Counted from the stretch's first letter, positions 1 to 9,201 are shown. The stretch: 64,000 nucleotides of DNA from Lentzea albidocapillata subsp. violacea (GCF_900100275.1 NZ_FNET01000002.1:372001-436000); one strand, 5' to 3'. A program made the numbers and translations. The notes: generated from the letters alone by a model not told the origin.

Positions 1-1890
1 ATGCGTCACCGCCACACCCTTGGGCCGCCCGGTCGAGCCGGACGTGTAGGCCACGTACGCCATCGCGCCGGGCTCGACGCGCACCGGCAACGCCCCGGCG
101 ACCGGAGACTCCTCGCCGAGCACCAGCACGTCGGCGAAGCCGGCCAGCTCACCGGCCAGCTCCGGTGTCGTCACCGCGACGGCCGCGCCGACGTCGGCCA
201 GCAGGAACGCCAGCCGTTCCGCGGGCAGCCCCGGGTTGATCGGCACGTACACGCCACCGGAGCGCAGCACGCCCTGGAAGGCGACAGCCAGTTCGATCCC
301 GCGCGGCACCAGCACCGCGACCGGCGACTCCGCGGTCACCCCGGCCCGCTGGAGCCGGGCGGCGAGCGCGTCGGCCCGCTCTCCCAACTCGCGGAAGGAA
401 AGCCGTTCTTGACCGCACACGACAGCGGACTGGCCGGGCCGGGTCTCGGCGTACCCCGCGATGAGATCGGGGACGCTCGCGGCAACGGCCGGCGCAACGC
501 CGGCTCCCCACTGTCGCGTGAGCCCCAGGTCCACAGTGGACGAAGGCGCAACGCCGGTTCCCCACCGCCGCGTGAGGTCAGAGTCCACAGTGGACGAAGG
601 AACCCCGCCGTCCACCGGACCGCGGGCGAGCCGGTCGAGCACCTCCAGGAACCGCTGTTCGTGCAGCACGAGTTCGGCGTCGGCGGCCACGCCGTCCTCG
701 ACGTCGATGTCGAGCCACGCCTGATCACCGCGAGACCAGCCGTAGGTGGTGACGGTGAGGTCGCGGATCGGACCGACCGCCAGGTTGCGGGGCGCGTCGG
801 CGTGCACCTCGGGGCCGAAGCCGCGCGACCGGTTGAAGTCGACCACGTTGAGCGTGGGACCGAACCAGGCGCCGTTGCCGGTGACGCCGAGCAGCCGGGC
901 CAGGTCCTCGCCCCGGTACCGCGACCGGGCGCCGATCTCGGCCAGCCGCTCGGTGGTGGCGCCGGTCAGCTGCCGGACCGTCGTCGCGTCCGGCACGTGC
1001 AGGACCATCGGTGCGACGCCTGCGAGCAGGCCGGGAGTCGCGCGGGCCAGCGGACTGCGCCGGGCGGCCGTGGGAAGGCTGAACACCACGTCGTCGCGAT
1101 CGGTCAGCTGCCGCTGGCAGGCGGCGAACGCCGAGACGAGGAAGTGCGGGACGCGCACGCCGAGTTCGGCACAGCGGTCGAGGACCGCGCCGCGCAACGC
1201 CGCGTCGACGGCGACCGTGCGCCGCCGTGACGGCCGCTGCCGGTCGGCACGCCGTTCGTCCTGCCTGTCCCGCACCGCGTCCGCGACCGAGTCGAGCCAG
1301 TACCGCTCGTCGGCCGCCCGGTCGGCGGACCGCCGGTAGGCCTCGTCCTCGGCCACGACATCGGCCCAGGAACCGAAGTAGCGCGGCCGGTGCTCTCCGG
1401 AGTAGATCTCCGCGACGCGTTGCGTGAGCAGGTTGAACGAGAAGATGTCGGTGATGAGGTGGTGCGCCCGGTGGTACCACCAGTACTCGGCGCCGGCGAC
1501 GCGCAGCAGCGCCCAGCGCCAGAGCGGCGCTGCCCGGTGGTCGATCGGCCGGGCGCTGTCGGCGTGCATCCACGCCCGCGCCGCCTCCGCCGGATCGGCC
1601 TCACCACGAAGGTCCACCACCGGCATGACGTCGCCGGGAAGCTCGTCCGCGAGCGCCTGCCAGGGCGACCCGTCCGCGTGCTCACCGAAGTACAGCCGGT
1701 ACGCGTCGGTCTCCTGGGCCGCGACCCGGGCGCCTGCCCGCAGCAGCTCCTCGTCGACAGGCCCGCGGAGCACCACGTACTGCGCGGGGTTGAACTCCGG
1801 GGTGTCCCCGAGCAACTCCGCGGACAGCCACATGTCCACCTGCGCCGCCGTCAGCGAGTACCGAACGCCGGGCGCGCGCCGCTCAACCAC
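1..1890 (-). CDS. Nonribosomal peptide synthetase, N-terminal part (C domain, linker, start of A domain); truncated by window edge
   Basis: The minus frame from a GTG at 1890 stays open to base 1 (630 codons). An AGGAG Shine-Dalgarno lies 7 nt before the GTG. Residues about 10-440 form a condensation domain with the active-site motif HHLITD (canonical HHxxxDG; the Gly is Ile here). A linker follows with an 18-residue tandem duplication. Adenylation-domain motifs then begin, including VPINPGLPAERLAFLL and the A3 loop YTSGSTGRPKGVAVTH near residues 613-628. Starting with a C domain means the protein extends a chain or acyl group delivered by another enzyme. The A-domain specificity residues lie outside the window, so the amino acid substrate cannot be read. 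Nothing in the 850 bp upstream looks like another biosynthetic gene, so this is the promoter-proximal end of the cluster. Confidence 0.93.
   Translation of the reverse strand, partial: MVERRAPGVRYSLTAAQVDMWLSAELLGDTPEFNPAQYVVLRGPVDEELLRAGARVAAQETDAYRLYFGEHADGSPWQALADELPGDVMPVVDLRGEADPAEAARAWMHADSARPIDHRAAPLWRWALLRVAGAEYWWYHRAHHLITDIFSFNLLTQRVAEIYSGEHRPRYFGSWADVVAEDEAYRRSADRAADERYWLDSVADAVRDRQDERRADRQRPSRRRTVAVDAALRGAVLDRCAELGVRVPHFLVSAFAACQRQLTDRDDVVFSLPTAARRSPLARATPGLLAGVAPMVLHVPDATTVRQLTGATTERLAEIGARSRYRGEDLARLLGVTGNGAWFGPTLNVVDFNRSRGFGPEVHADAPRNLAVGPIRDLTVTTYGWSRGDQAWLDIDVEDGVAADAELVLHEQRFLEVLDRLARGPVDGGVPSSTVDSDLTRRWGTGVAPSSTVDLGLTRQWGAGVAPAVAASVPDLIAGYAETRPGQSAVVCGQERLSFRELGERADALAARLQRAGVTAESPVAVLVPRGIELAVAFQGVLRSGGVYVPINPGLPAERLAFLLADVGAAVAVTTPELAGELAGFADVLVLGEESPVAGALPVRVEPGAMAYVAYTSGSTGRPKGVAVTH
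491..598. repeat. Two tandem 54-bp units inside the NRPS C-A linker
   Basis: Positions 491-544 and 545-598 are near-identical 54-bp units, in frame (18 codons each). Each carries the palindrome GTCCACAGTGGAC (529-541 and 583-595). They encode two GVAPSSTVD-type linker segments between the C and A domains, so the copy number can change linker length without breaking the frame. Confidence 0.85.
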
Positions 1891-1999
1891 TGAACTGCTC
1901 CTCTTTGCTGATTGTCCCGACACAACAGGACAGAGAGACCGCTGAAGCCATAGATACAGCGGGTGAAGGAGCCCTTTTGAAGTCCGGGCTCGTGGACTG

Positions 2000-2067
2000 C
2001 CGCCGGGCATGAGGATGCCGGCGGATCAGGTCGCGTTCTTGGGAGTGAACCGCGATCTACGGTTCAC
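2000..2067. promoter_or_regulatory. Hairpin plus inverted repeat upstream of the NRPS gene
   Basis: In the NRPS upstream region there is a stem with arms 2000-2010 and 2015-2024 (one bulged G, loop GAGG). Next to it is a perfect inverted repeat, GTGAACCG (2045-2052) and CGGTTCAC (2060-2067), with a 7-nt centre. The second looks like a regulator operator placed 155-180 bp before the GTG. The bound factor is unknown; the SARP regulator at 5837-8608 is one candidate by proximity only. Confidence 0.4.
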
Positions 2068-2190
2068 CGACGCTGCACTCATGCGGGTAACCAGCCCACG
2101 AGTGACTCAAGCGTTAATTCTCGTACAACAGTCATGAAAACCCCCTTGCGTCATCCGCTGACCACCGGATTCGCGAGATGCGCACGCGAA

Positions 2191-2358
2191 TCAGCGGGTC
2201 GACGAAAGCACCCCACCCCAAAGAAGCCCCCAGAGCCGCCGAGGCGACAACCGCAGATTAGCCAGGCCCAGGACCAGCATGAATCCGCCGAACAGCCCAA
2301 TTCCGAATCTTAGAAACTTCGTCAATCCGCTTATACGCCGATCGGCGGACCAGTGCAT
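2191..2358 (-). CDS. Possible small membrane protein (55 aa)
   Basis: A short minus frame from ATG 2358 encodes 55 residues with one hydrophobic helix (FLRFGIGLFGGFMLVLGL) flanked by basic residues, which is the look of a small inner-membrane protein. The frame can be extended to a GTG at 2412. The ribosome site is weak and codon bias cannot be judged at this length. I do not recognise a family. The rest of the 1891-2737 gap contains no convincing gene. Confidence 0.25.
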   Translation of the reverse strand: MHWSADRRISGLTKFLRFGIGLFGGFMLVLGLANLRLSPRRLWGLLWGGVLSSTR

Positions 2359-2737
2359 GTTGTCACCTGACGCACCCACTCGGACACAGACCGTGACCGA
2401 ATTCTGTGCCACGCGTCACATGCGCCCCGAAAGCCCCTGCATTCAGTGGGAATTTGGTATTCGCGCACGGATTCACCCAACCAGTTGAGACAGGCCGAAG
2501 ACGAGCTGACCGTTGTTGGTCGGCCAATCCTCCGCATTCGAAGCCATTGCACAACCCTGTGTCCAGGCACGTGCTATAGACGCACACCGGCCTATGACGG
2601 TTCCGTCGGATTCAATCTTCTTCGTGTTTGATTCCGCGTCACAGGCGATTGCTGCCGATTGGAGCAATGCGCGGAGCTGATCATCGATAGCATCGCCGAC
2701 GCGGTGACCCCGTGGTCACCACGAGGGGAGCGATCAG

Positions 2738-4243
2738 GTGTTCACGATCGAGGGCGTGGCAGCGCGGACCGGCCTGGCGGTACCGCTGGCGCGACGCCCG
2801 GTGGCGGTGGTCGCGGTGCTCTACGCGGCCCTGGTGTTCCCACTGGCCGGGAACTACGGGCTCACCGCCGACGAGCTGTACTTCCGGATGCTGGGCGACG
2901 ATCCGCGCTGGGGTTACTTCGACCAGCCGGCGCTCGCACCGCTGTTCGCGAAGGCGGGCACGGTGCTGTTCGGCGACACGGTGTGGGGTGTCCGGGCGCC
3001 GGCCCTGTTGTGCGGCCTGGCGATCGTCGTGCTCTCCGCGCTGATCACGGCGGAGCTGGGCGGCGGCACACGGGCACAAGTGCTCTCGGCGGCCACAACG
3101 GGCACGTCGGGGGTCGTGCTCGTCATGGGGCACTTCCTGCTGACCAACAGCCCGGATCTCGTCGCGTGGTGCGCGGTGGCGCTGTTCGCGATGCGCGCGC
3201 TGCTGCGCGGGAACGGCCGGTGGTGGCTGGCCGCGGGTGTCACGTGCGGGGTGGCGACCTACGCCAAGTACGTGGTGCTCCTGCTACCGGTGACGTTGGT
3301 GGTAGCACTGCTCGTGGTGGGCCCGCGCCGGGAACTGCGCAGCCGCTGGTTGTGGGCGGGCGCCGGGCTGGCACTCGTGCTCACCGCCCCGAACTTCGTC
3401 TACCAGGCCGTCAACGGCTGGCCGCAGCTGGTCATGGCGCGGGCGCTGTCCGAGGGCAACTGGACCGACGGGCTGATGTTCCCCCTGGACGTCGCGATCA
3501 TGGCGGGGCCGGCGGTGACCGTGATCCTGGGAGCGGGCCTGGCCTTCGTACTGCGCCGGCCGCAGTGGCGACCGGTGCGGGCGCTCGGGGCGGCCTACCT
3601 CCTCGGCACGGCGCTGGTGCTCGGCCTCGCGCCCAGCGGCATCGACTACACCGAGGGCTACTGGGTGCCGTTGATCGCCGCGGGAAGTGTGGTGGCGGAC
3701 GAGTGGATCGCCCGCAGCCGGTCACGGCTCCGGACGGTGGTCGCCGTGCTGTCGGTGTTCGCCGTGGTTCAGGTCGTCGTGTCCCTGCCTGTGATGCCGG
3801 CGCGGGTGTACGTGAAGTACCCAGGGTCGAGCCTGACGACCGAGACCATCGGCTGGGAGCGCCTGGTCGGGCAGGTCGCGGACGCCTACGCCGCACTGCC
3901 CGCCGACGAGCGGTCGCGCGCCGTGGTGCTGACGCGGAACTTCGGCGAGGCCGGCGCGTTGCACTGGATGCGCGACGAGCACCTGCTCCCGCCGATCCAC
4001 AGCGGGCACAACGAGTTGTACTTCCGGGGAGCACCGCCGGACAGCGCGGACGTCGTGATCGCGGTCGGCGTGGACGAGAACCGGCTGAAGCAGGACTTCC
4101 GCGAGTGCGACGTGGTGGCGCGCATCGACAACGGGTACGGCCTGGAGACCACGGAGCAGGGCCGGGCCATCTCGGTGTGCCGTGAGCCTCGGGCACCGTG
4201 GTCCGCACTGTGGCCCGGCTACCGGCTGATCGGGGCGTACTGA
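2738..4243 (+). CDS. GT39-type polytopic membrane glycosyltransferase (PMT/ArnT-like)
   Basis: 501 aa, GTG start at 2738 with AGGGGAG 7 nt upstream. The protein has many hydrophobic helices and an early acidic pair in an outer loop (TADELYF, about residue 45), the hallmark of PMT_2/ArnT-type enzymes that take sugar from a polyprenyl-phosphate donor and pass it to protein, lipid or polymer outside the membrane. The first 330 residues are membrane core and the last 150 are mostly soluble, ending with a Cys-containing domain, as usual in actinobacterial members. Acceptor and sugar cannot be told. It is followed by two secreted-protein genes on the same strand, so modification of exported proteins is possible but unproven. 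Confidence 0.8.
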   Translation: MFTIEGVAARTGLAVPLARRPVAVVAVLYAALVFPLAGNYGLTADELYFRMLGDDPRWGYFDQPALAPLFAKAGTVLFGDTVWGVRAPALLCGLAIVVLSALITAELGGGTRAQVLSAATTGTSGVVLVMGHFLLTNSPDLVAWCAVALFAMRALLRGNGRWWLAAGVTCGVATYAKYVVLLLPVTLVVALLVVGPRRELRSRWLWAGAGLALVLTAPNFVYQAVNGWPQLVMARALSEGNWTDGLMFPLDVAIMAGPAVTVILGAGLAFVLRRPQWRPVRALGAAYLLGTALVLGLAPSGIDYTEGYWVPLIAAGSVVADEWIARSRSRLRTVVAVLSVFAVVQVVVSLPVMPARVYVKYPGSSLTTETIGWERLVGQVADAYAALPADERSRAVVLTRNFGEAGALHWMRDEHLLPPIHSGHNELYFRGAPPDSADVVIAVGVDENRLKQDFRECDVVARIDNGYGLETTEQGRAISVCREPRAPWSALWPGYRLIGAY

Positions 4244-4324
4244 GCCACCGACAACCGCACGACAACGTCGCCACAACAGCGCGGCGGTACTTCTTCCCTC
4301 GGCAGTCCACAACCGATGGAGGAC

Positions 4325-5269
4325 ATGGTGAAAGCCAAACTGGCAACGATGCTGGCAGGCTTGCTGGCGGCCGCGACGCTCATCGCTCCGGCCGTGAGCG
4401 CGACGCCGTTCCAGCGTGACGTCTTCGTCCGGGACAACGTGAGCGACGTCGGCAACGAGCCGAGCACCGGCAGCATCTACTACAGCCCGGACATCAAGGT
4501 GTGCTCGACGCCGGTGCCGTGCGCGGTCTCCCAGAACCCCGTCGTGGGCGTGAACAACTACGTCTTCGTCACCCTGAGACGCAAGCCGGGCGGCATCGGC
4601 ACCGTGGACGGCAACCTCCACCTGTACCGCAGCAACCTCGGCGGCGGCACGGCCTGGCCGGGCGGCTGGACCTACATCGGCACCGCCGGTTCCACCGTGC
4701 CGGTCGGCGGCACCACGGTCATGATCACCTGGCCGGGCTGGAACGTGCCCGGTCCCGCCCACTTCTGCCTGCTCGCCCGGTGGGAGTCGAAAGCCGACCC
4801 GATGACGTTCGCCGAGGGCAGCAACACCCAGCAGAACGCACAGCGGAACAACAACATCGCGTGGCGCAACGTCGACTCCGTGCGGGTCCGCCCGTTCGAA
4901 CCCGTCCGCGTGCCCTACACGATCGGCAACCCCGAGCGCGCCGACGCCCGGCAGAACCTGATCCTCGAGCAGCCACGGCCGTTCGCCGGCACGATCACGT
5001 TCGACCTCGGCCAGGAGCTCACGGCACGGTGGAAGGCCGCCGGCGGCAGGGCGACCGGCGTGAAGCAGGTGGGCGAGACGCGGTTCCAGGTCGTCGATGC
5101 CAAGGCCCGCTTCGACAACCTGACGCTCAAGGGTGACGAACGCGTGCAGACCGCGCTGACGTTCGAGACCGAGAAGGAGGCGGGTCCGGCCGAGCTGCAC
5201 GTGCGCCAGACCGACGCGCAGGGCATGGATCTCGGCGGAGCGCAATACCTCATCAACGAAAAGGACTGA
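4325..5269 (+). CDS. Secreted protein of unknown function (about 314 aa)
   Basis: A Sec signal peptide is clear: MVKAKLATMLAGL followed by a hydrophobic run and a cleavage site near AVSA. The mature part starts with a Ser/Asn-rich segment containing two Cys, then a compact Trp-rich beta domain (motif WPGWNVPGPAHFCLLARW) and a second beta domain of about 110 residues. No catalytic motif is evident. GGAGG lies so close to ATG 4325 that GTG 4328 could be the true start; ATG 4316 is less likely because the signal peptide would begin with two extra acidic residues. The N-terminal half resembles extracellular beta-sandwich proteins found in other Actinobacteria, but I cannot name a family. Confidence 0.75.
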   Translation: MVKAKLATMLAGLLAAATLIAPAVSATPFQRDVFVRDNVSDVGNEPSTGSIYYSPDIKVCSTPVPCAVSQNPVVGVNNYVFVTLRRKPGGIGTVDGNLHLYRSNLGGGTAWPGGWTYIGTAGSTVPVGGTTVMITWPGWNVPGPAHFCLLARWESKADPMTFAEGSNTQQNAQRNNNIAWRNVDSVRVRPFEPVRVPYTIGNPERADARQNLILEQPRPFAGTITFDLGQELTARWKAAGGRATGVKQVGETRFQVVDAKARFDNLTLKGDERVQTALTFETEKEAGPAELHVRQTDAQGMDLGGAQYLINEKD

Positions 5270-5280
5270 GTATCAACCCC

Positions 5281-5317
5281 GGTGGGTCCGTCTCCGTTAC
5301 TCGGAGACGGACCCACC
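5281..5317 (+). terminator. Perfect 16-bp hairpin between two secreted-protein genes
   Basis: Arms 5281-5296 and 5302-5317 pair perfectly around the loop TTACT. There is no T-tract; the AAAGGG ribosome site of the next gene starts 3 nt later. It can act as a rho-independent-like terminator or an RNA-stabilising hairpin that lowers expression of the downstream gene. Confidence 0.75.
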
Positions 5318-5330
5318 GAAAGGGTTGTCA

Positions 5331-5741
5331 ATGAGAACCATCATGGTGTTGTTGCTGCTTCTGCTCGGGATCGTGCCCGCGCATGGAGCAACGGACTGCG
5401 AGCCGCCGGACTGCCCGGTCGTCGTGGACGCGATAGACGGTCCCGTGCACGAGACGGCGGACTCGTACACGGCGGCGCTGAAACTGCGCCACGGCCCGGC
5501 ACAGCAGAACGTCGAGGTGTCCTACAGGTTCGTCGACGGCACCGCGAAGCTGGGTGAGGACTACCAGGCCGTGCCACGCGGACCGGTCACCATCAAGGCG
5601 GGCGAAAGCCAGGCCGGCGTGCCGTACAAGGTGTTGCGCGTGACGGGCGAACAGAAGAAGTTCACCCTGGAGATCACCTCCGTGAAGCCGGGACAGATCG
5701 GCAAACGCGTCGCCGTGTTCACGATCGGCGGCAAGAGGTGA
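5331..5741 (+). CDS. Small secreted Calx-beta-like protein (136 aa)
   Basis: ATG 5331 has AAAGGG 6 nt upstream. A signal peptide (MRTIMVLLLLLLGIVPAHGA) precedes a mature domain of about 110 residues. It contains the Calx-beta signature pattern DGTAKLGEDY followed by GPVTIKAGES, the strand order typical of this calcium-binding or adhesive beta-sandwich. Two Cys near the mature N-terminus (CEPPDC) probably form a disulfide. A single isolated domain without enzyme partner is unusual for Calx-beta proteins, which normally carry several copies. Confidence 0.7.
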   Translation: MRTIMVLLLLLLGIVPAHGATDCEPPDCPVVVDAIDGPVHETADSYTAALKLRHGPAQQNVEVSYRFVDGTAKLGEDYQAVPRGPVTIKAGESQAGVPYKVLRVTGEQKKFTLEITSVKPGQIGKRVAVFTIGGKR

Positions 5742-5754
5742 ACAGCGTGACCGC

Positions 5755-5776
5755 CTGAGCCAGTGGCGTGGCTCAG
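5755..5776. terminator. Hairpin between convergent genes
   Basis: CTGAGCCA (5755-5762) and TGGCTCAG (5769-5776) pair perfectly around a 6-nt loop, right after the Calx-beta gene and facing the 3' end of the SARP gene. The right arm is also the left tip of the inverted-repeat element at 5765-5864, so the element may have supplied the terminator. Confidence 0.55.
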
Positions 5777-5864
5777 AACTTCGCCGGGCGAATTCGCGGT
5801 CAGACGGGTGCCGCGAGGCGCCCTGCTGAGCGTGAACTACCCAGCCGACGTTCTGAGCCACGCC
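5765..5864. mobile_element. 100-bp MITE-like element with terminal inverted repeats
   Basis: The ends are a perfect 15-bp inverted repeat, GGCGTGGCTCAGAAC (5765-5779) and GTTCTGAGCCACGCC (5850-5864), continuing imperfectly inward. The interior shares a 23-bp identical block (5810-5832, opposite orientation) and a second near-identical block of about 29 bp with the element at 46633-46793. It carries no protein gene. The last codons of the SARP gene lie inside its right end. Conserved ends and core at two unlinked sites indicate a dispersed non-autonomous repeat family. Confidence 0.7.
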
Positions 5865-8608
5865 GCCAGGTGCCGGGCAGCCTCGGTCCACCGCCCGCTC
5901 CGGCCCTCCAGGTCGGCGAACGTGCGGTGGGCCCTGGCCTGCTCGAACCCGTCCGGCGCCTGGGTCCTGGCCTCCAGGGCGGCGGTCAGGTGGTCACGGG
6001 CGGCGACGAGGTCACCGAGCGCGAGGTCGGCGTCGGCCAGGTCGCGCAGGGTCGACGCCTCGCGGTGCCCGTCCCCCAGCGCCCGGCACACCACGAGCGC
6101 GGCGGTCAGGCATTCCCTTGCCACCGCGGGATCTCCGAGTGCGAGCTGGGTGACGCCGAGGCCGGTCAGCGCGTCCGCCTCGAAGCGGTCGTCGGTGATC
6201 TCGCGGCTGATCCGCAGCGCGTCGCCGAAGTAGCGCAACGCCGGTTCGAGATCGGCGAGCCGGTGGAAGGCGTTGCCCAGCGACATCAGCGTCGCTGCCT
6301 CCAGCCGGAGGTTCTCCTTGGCGCGGAACGTCTCCAGTGCCGCGAACAACGGCTCGACGGCCAGTTCCGGCCGGCCCATCCGGACGTAGGTGTAGCCGAG
6401 GTTGCGCCGGGCCAGCGCCACACCAACCTCGTCGCCCGCGGCCCCGTGCACGTCCATCGCCGCGCGGTAGGAGTCCAGCGCGAGGTCGAACTCGCGCAGT
6501 TCGGAGTGCGCGTTGGCGATGTTGTTGTGCAGCCGTGCTTCTCCGCGCAGATCGCCCGCCTCGCGCACCAGCGCGAGCGCTTGTCGTTGCACCACCATGG
6601 CTTCGGCGATGCGGGAGGTCATCTGCAACGCGATACCCTGTCCCCGCAACATCTCCGCCTCGGCCCGCTGGTCACCGAGCGCGCGGGCGGCCGCCACGGC
6701 GTGCTCGCACTGCTCGACCCGCGCCGCCCAGTTGCCGCGTGCCTCGAAGTAACCCGTCAGCAGGTACGCCAGCTGCCAGGTCTCGCGGTGCAGTCCCGAG
6801 CGGGCGGCCAGCCGGATCATGTGCAGCATGTTGTCGCGTTCGGCGTCGAGGCAGGCGAGCACCTCGACGCGGTCCTCGGCGAACGGCAGGTCGTCGCAGC
6901 GCGGCCGTGTCACCAGGTCGTGGCGCGGGTTGAGGACCTCGCCGGCCGCATGGGCGATCGTGAGGTACCGGTCGAGCAGTCGCTCCACCCCGTCGCCGAG
7001 ATCGCCGCTCTGCCGGGCGAACAGCCGGATCAGGTCGTGCAGCGCGTATCGGCCGTTGCCCACCTCGCTGACGAGGTGCGAGGCGACGAGCTCGTCGAGC
7101 CCCGGACCCATCGCGTCGGCGAGGTCGGCGGGGAAGCTCGCGCCGGGATGTTCGCCCAGCACCCGGAACAACCGCGCGGCCTGCGGGCTCAGCGTGCGGT
7201 GCGCGCTGGCGAACACGGTGCGGACCGTCCGGTCGTCGCCGTCGACCGACAGCACGTCCAGCGGGTCGTTGCGGGTCAGCTCGCGCACGAGGTCGGCGAT
7301 CCGCCTGCCCGGCCGGATCGCGAGCCGCGCGGCCGCGATGCGCAACGCGAGCGGCAGCCGTCCACAGTGGACCACCAGCTCCGCCGTCGCGCCGGGCTCG
7401 GCGTGCACCCGGGACGCGCCGAGGATGTCGGCGAACAGGTCGTGCGCCTCGGGTTCGCTCAGCAGGCCGAGGCTGACGGTGTGCACGGCGTGGTGCGTGC
7501 CGAGGGCCGAGAGCGTGTCGCGGCTCGTGATCAGCAGCAGGTTCCCCTGGTCGCCGGGCACGAGGGGCAGCACGTCCCGCGCGCGGCGGACGTCGTCGAG
7601 CAGGATGAGCACTCTCTTGCCGTGCAACAACGTCCGGTACGTGGCGGACGGGTCGGCCGGCACCCGGTCCGCCGGAACGCCGAGGCTGTGCAGCATCTCG
7701 GTCAGCGCCTGGGCCGGGGTGAGCCGTTGCAGGTCGAGGAACACCTGCCCGTCCGGGAAGCGGTCGGCGACGCGACGCGCCCACTCGACGGCGAACGTGG
7801 TCTTGCCGACCCCGGCGACACCGGAGACGACGACGATCGGCGGGAGGCCGGCGAGCGAGGCGAACTCGGCGGCGCGACCGGTGAAGTGGCCCGCCCTCGC
7901 CGGCAGCTGGGCGGGTCTCGCGCTGTGCAGCGACGGATCGCGGCGGAGGATGGCGGTGTGCAGGGCGGTGATGTCCGGGCCTGGGTCGGCGCCGAGTTCG
8001 TCGGCGAGCCGATGTCTGAGTCTTCGGAACACCTCGAGCGCGTCGGCGGGCCGGCCACCGAGGTGCAGGGCCCGCATCAGCAGCCCGACGAGCCGTTCCC
8101 GCGTCGGGTGGCCGACCACCAGCCGTTCCAGCTCCTCGACCGCGTTCGGCCGGTCGAGCCGCTCGCCCCAGTACGTCTCCAGCGCGGCGATCCGCTGGTC
8201 CCGCAACCGGTCGATCTCCGCCCGGCCCCACCCGAACAGCTCCGTGCCCGCCAGCGGCTCGCCCCGCCACAGACTGAGGTCCCTGGTCCGTTCGAACGTC
8301 ACCGCGTCGACGGACGCGTCGAGCTGGTAGCCACCGGGCTTGGTCATCAGCGCACCGGGAAGGCCGCAGTCGGCGAGCGCCTGCCGTACCCGTGCGACAT
8401 GGCTGTGCAACGACCGCACGGCCGTGCGCGGCGGATCCTCACCCCACAGCACATCCACGAGACGGTCGACGGGAACCGGAGTGCCCGCGCGCAGGGCCAG
8501 CACCGCGATGATGCTGCGCTGCCGGGCTCCGGTCAGCACCGCACGGCCGTACGGGCCGCACACCTCGACCGGCCCGAGAATCCTTACCTCGCCACCTGTT
8601 CCCAGCAC
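5837..8608 (-). CDS. AfsR/SARP-family regulator with NB-ARC ATPase and TPR repeats
   Basis: 923 aa with the full AfsR-type order. It has an OmpR-like winged-helix DNA-binding domain (about 5-95), a bacterial transcriptional activation domain (100-245), an NB-ARC ATPase with Walker A GVAGVGKTTFA and Walker B VLILLDD plus the RLPLALRIAA motif, and a TPR region to the C-terminus. Such proteins bind direct heptamer repeats near -35 boxes and activate secondary-metabolism genes, with ATP binding controlling assembly. The GTG at 8608 is preceded by GGGGAG at a rather long distance. The last residues (AWLRTSAG) are encoded by the inverted-repeat element at 5765-5864, so the native C-terminus may have been replaced. 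The nearby NRPS start makes a cluster-linked role plausible. Confidence 0.92.
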   Translation of the reverse strand: MLGTGGEVRILGPVEVCGPYGRAVLTGARQRSIIAVLALRAGTPVPVDRLVDVLWGEDPPRTAVRSLHSHVARVRQALADCGLPGALMTKPGGYQLDASVDAVTFERTRDLSLWRGEPLAGTELFGWGRAEIDRLRDQRIAALETYWGERLDRPNAVEELERLVVGHPTRERLVGLLMRALHLGGRPADALEVFRRLRHRLADELGADPGPDITALHTAILRRDPSLHSARPAQLPARAGHFTGRAAEFASLAGLPPIVVVSGVAGVGKTTFAVEWARRVADRFPDGQVFLDLQRLTPAQALTEMLHSLGVPADRVPADPSATYRTLLHGKRVLILLDDVRRARDVLPLVPGDQGNLLLITSRDTLSALGTHHAVHTVSLGLLSEPEAHDLFADILGASRVHAEPGATAELVVHCGRLPLALRIAAARLAIRPGRRIADLVRELTRNDPLDVLSVDGDDRTVRTVFASAHRTLSPQAARLFRVLGEHPGASFPADLADAMGPGLDELVASHLVSEVGNGRYALHDLIRLFARQSGDLGDGVERLLDRYLTIAHAAGEVLNPRHDLVTRPRCDDLPFAEDRVEVLACLDAERDNMLHMIRLAARSGLHRETWQLAYLLTGYFEARGNWAARVEQCEHAVAAARALGDQRAEAEMLRGQGIALQMTSRIAEAMVVQRQALALVREAGDLRGEARLHNNIANAHSELREFDLALDSYRAAMDVHGAAGDEVGVALARRNLGYTYVRMGRPELAVEPLFAALETFRAKENLRLEAATLMSLGNAFHRLADLEPALRYFGDALRISREITDDRFEADALTGLGVTQLALGDPAVARECLTAALVVCRALGDGHREASTLRDLADADLALGDLVAARDHLTAALEARTQAPDGFEQARAHRTFADLEGRSGRWTEAARHLAAWLRTSAG

Positions 8609-8685
8609 ATCTGGTTACGCTAGCTCCCCGCAACACGCTGGTGGCAGCGCTGATCGTGGGACGCGAACCGGCAGTTCGCCGCTGT

Positions 8686-9201
8686 TCAGCCGAGCAGCTC
8701 CGCGAGGTGGACCACGTCGTCGCGAGCCCACGTCCGCTGCCCACCGCCGTGCAGGACGACCCGCGCGTCGTCGTCGCCCAGAGCCACCTCGACCACCTGG
8801 CCGATCGGTCCTATCGAGCCGTGCAGCCGGACCGTGTCCCCCGGCTCCAGCTCGTCCGCGCGGCACGTGTCGACGTTGCGGGCCGTCGAGGCGGGCCGCA
8901 GCCGCGTCGTGAAGAGCCACCACGAGACGCCGAAGAACACCGGGGTCGTCAACGTCAGGACACCCGCGGCGACCGGGAACTCGGTCACCAGCGCGGCCGC
9001 TCCGACCAGCGCCCACAACAGTCCCGCCAGCGCGGCCAGCAGCACCGAGCTCACGGGATGGTCGCCGACCTGCAACCAGCCCGTCGTGCGCACCCAGCCC
9101 TCGGCGGTCAGCCCGCGCGGCCGTCCGCCGTCCACCCGCGTGGGCGTCGAGTCGGCGTCCGCGCGTTCGGCGAACAGGTCGACGTGTTCCTCAGTCCGCA
9201 C
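8686..9201 (-). CDS. Membrane protein with two TM helices and a C-terminal SH3-like soluble domain, function unknown
   Basis: 171 aa. A hydrophilic N-terminal segment is followed by two closely spaced hydrophobic helices (about residues 52-95), then a small beta-rich tail with GDTVRLHG and GQVVEVALGDDDARVVLHGG, the strand pattern of an NfeD/SH3-like barrel. The GTG at 9201 overlaps the 3' end of the upstream gene by 11 nt, so the two are translationally coupled. I do not recognise a specific family. Confidence 0.7.
   Translation of the reverse strand: MRTEEHVDLFAERADADSTPTRVDGGRPRGLTAEGWVRTTGWLQVGDHPVSSVLLAALAGLLWALVGAAALVTEFPVAAGVLTLTTPVFFGVSWWLFTTRLRPASTARNVDTCRADELEPGDTVRLHGSIGPIGQVVEVALGDDDARVVLHGGGQRTWARDDVVHLAELLG

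Noticed and set aside
1-1230. Plus-strand open frame at the window start
   Set aside because: It is the antisense frame of the NRPS condensation-adenylation region, which has HHLITD and YTSGSTG motifs on the minus strand.
5768-8623. A 951-codon plus-strand frame opposite the SARP gene
   Set aside because: The complementary strand encodes a complete AfsR-type protein with Walker motifs and TPRs; the plus frame has no domain pattern.
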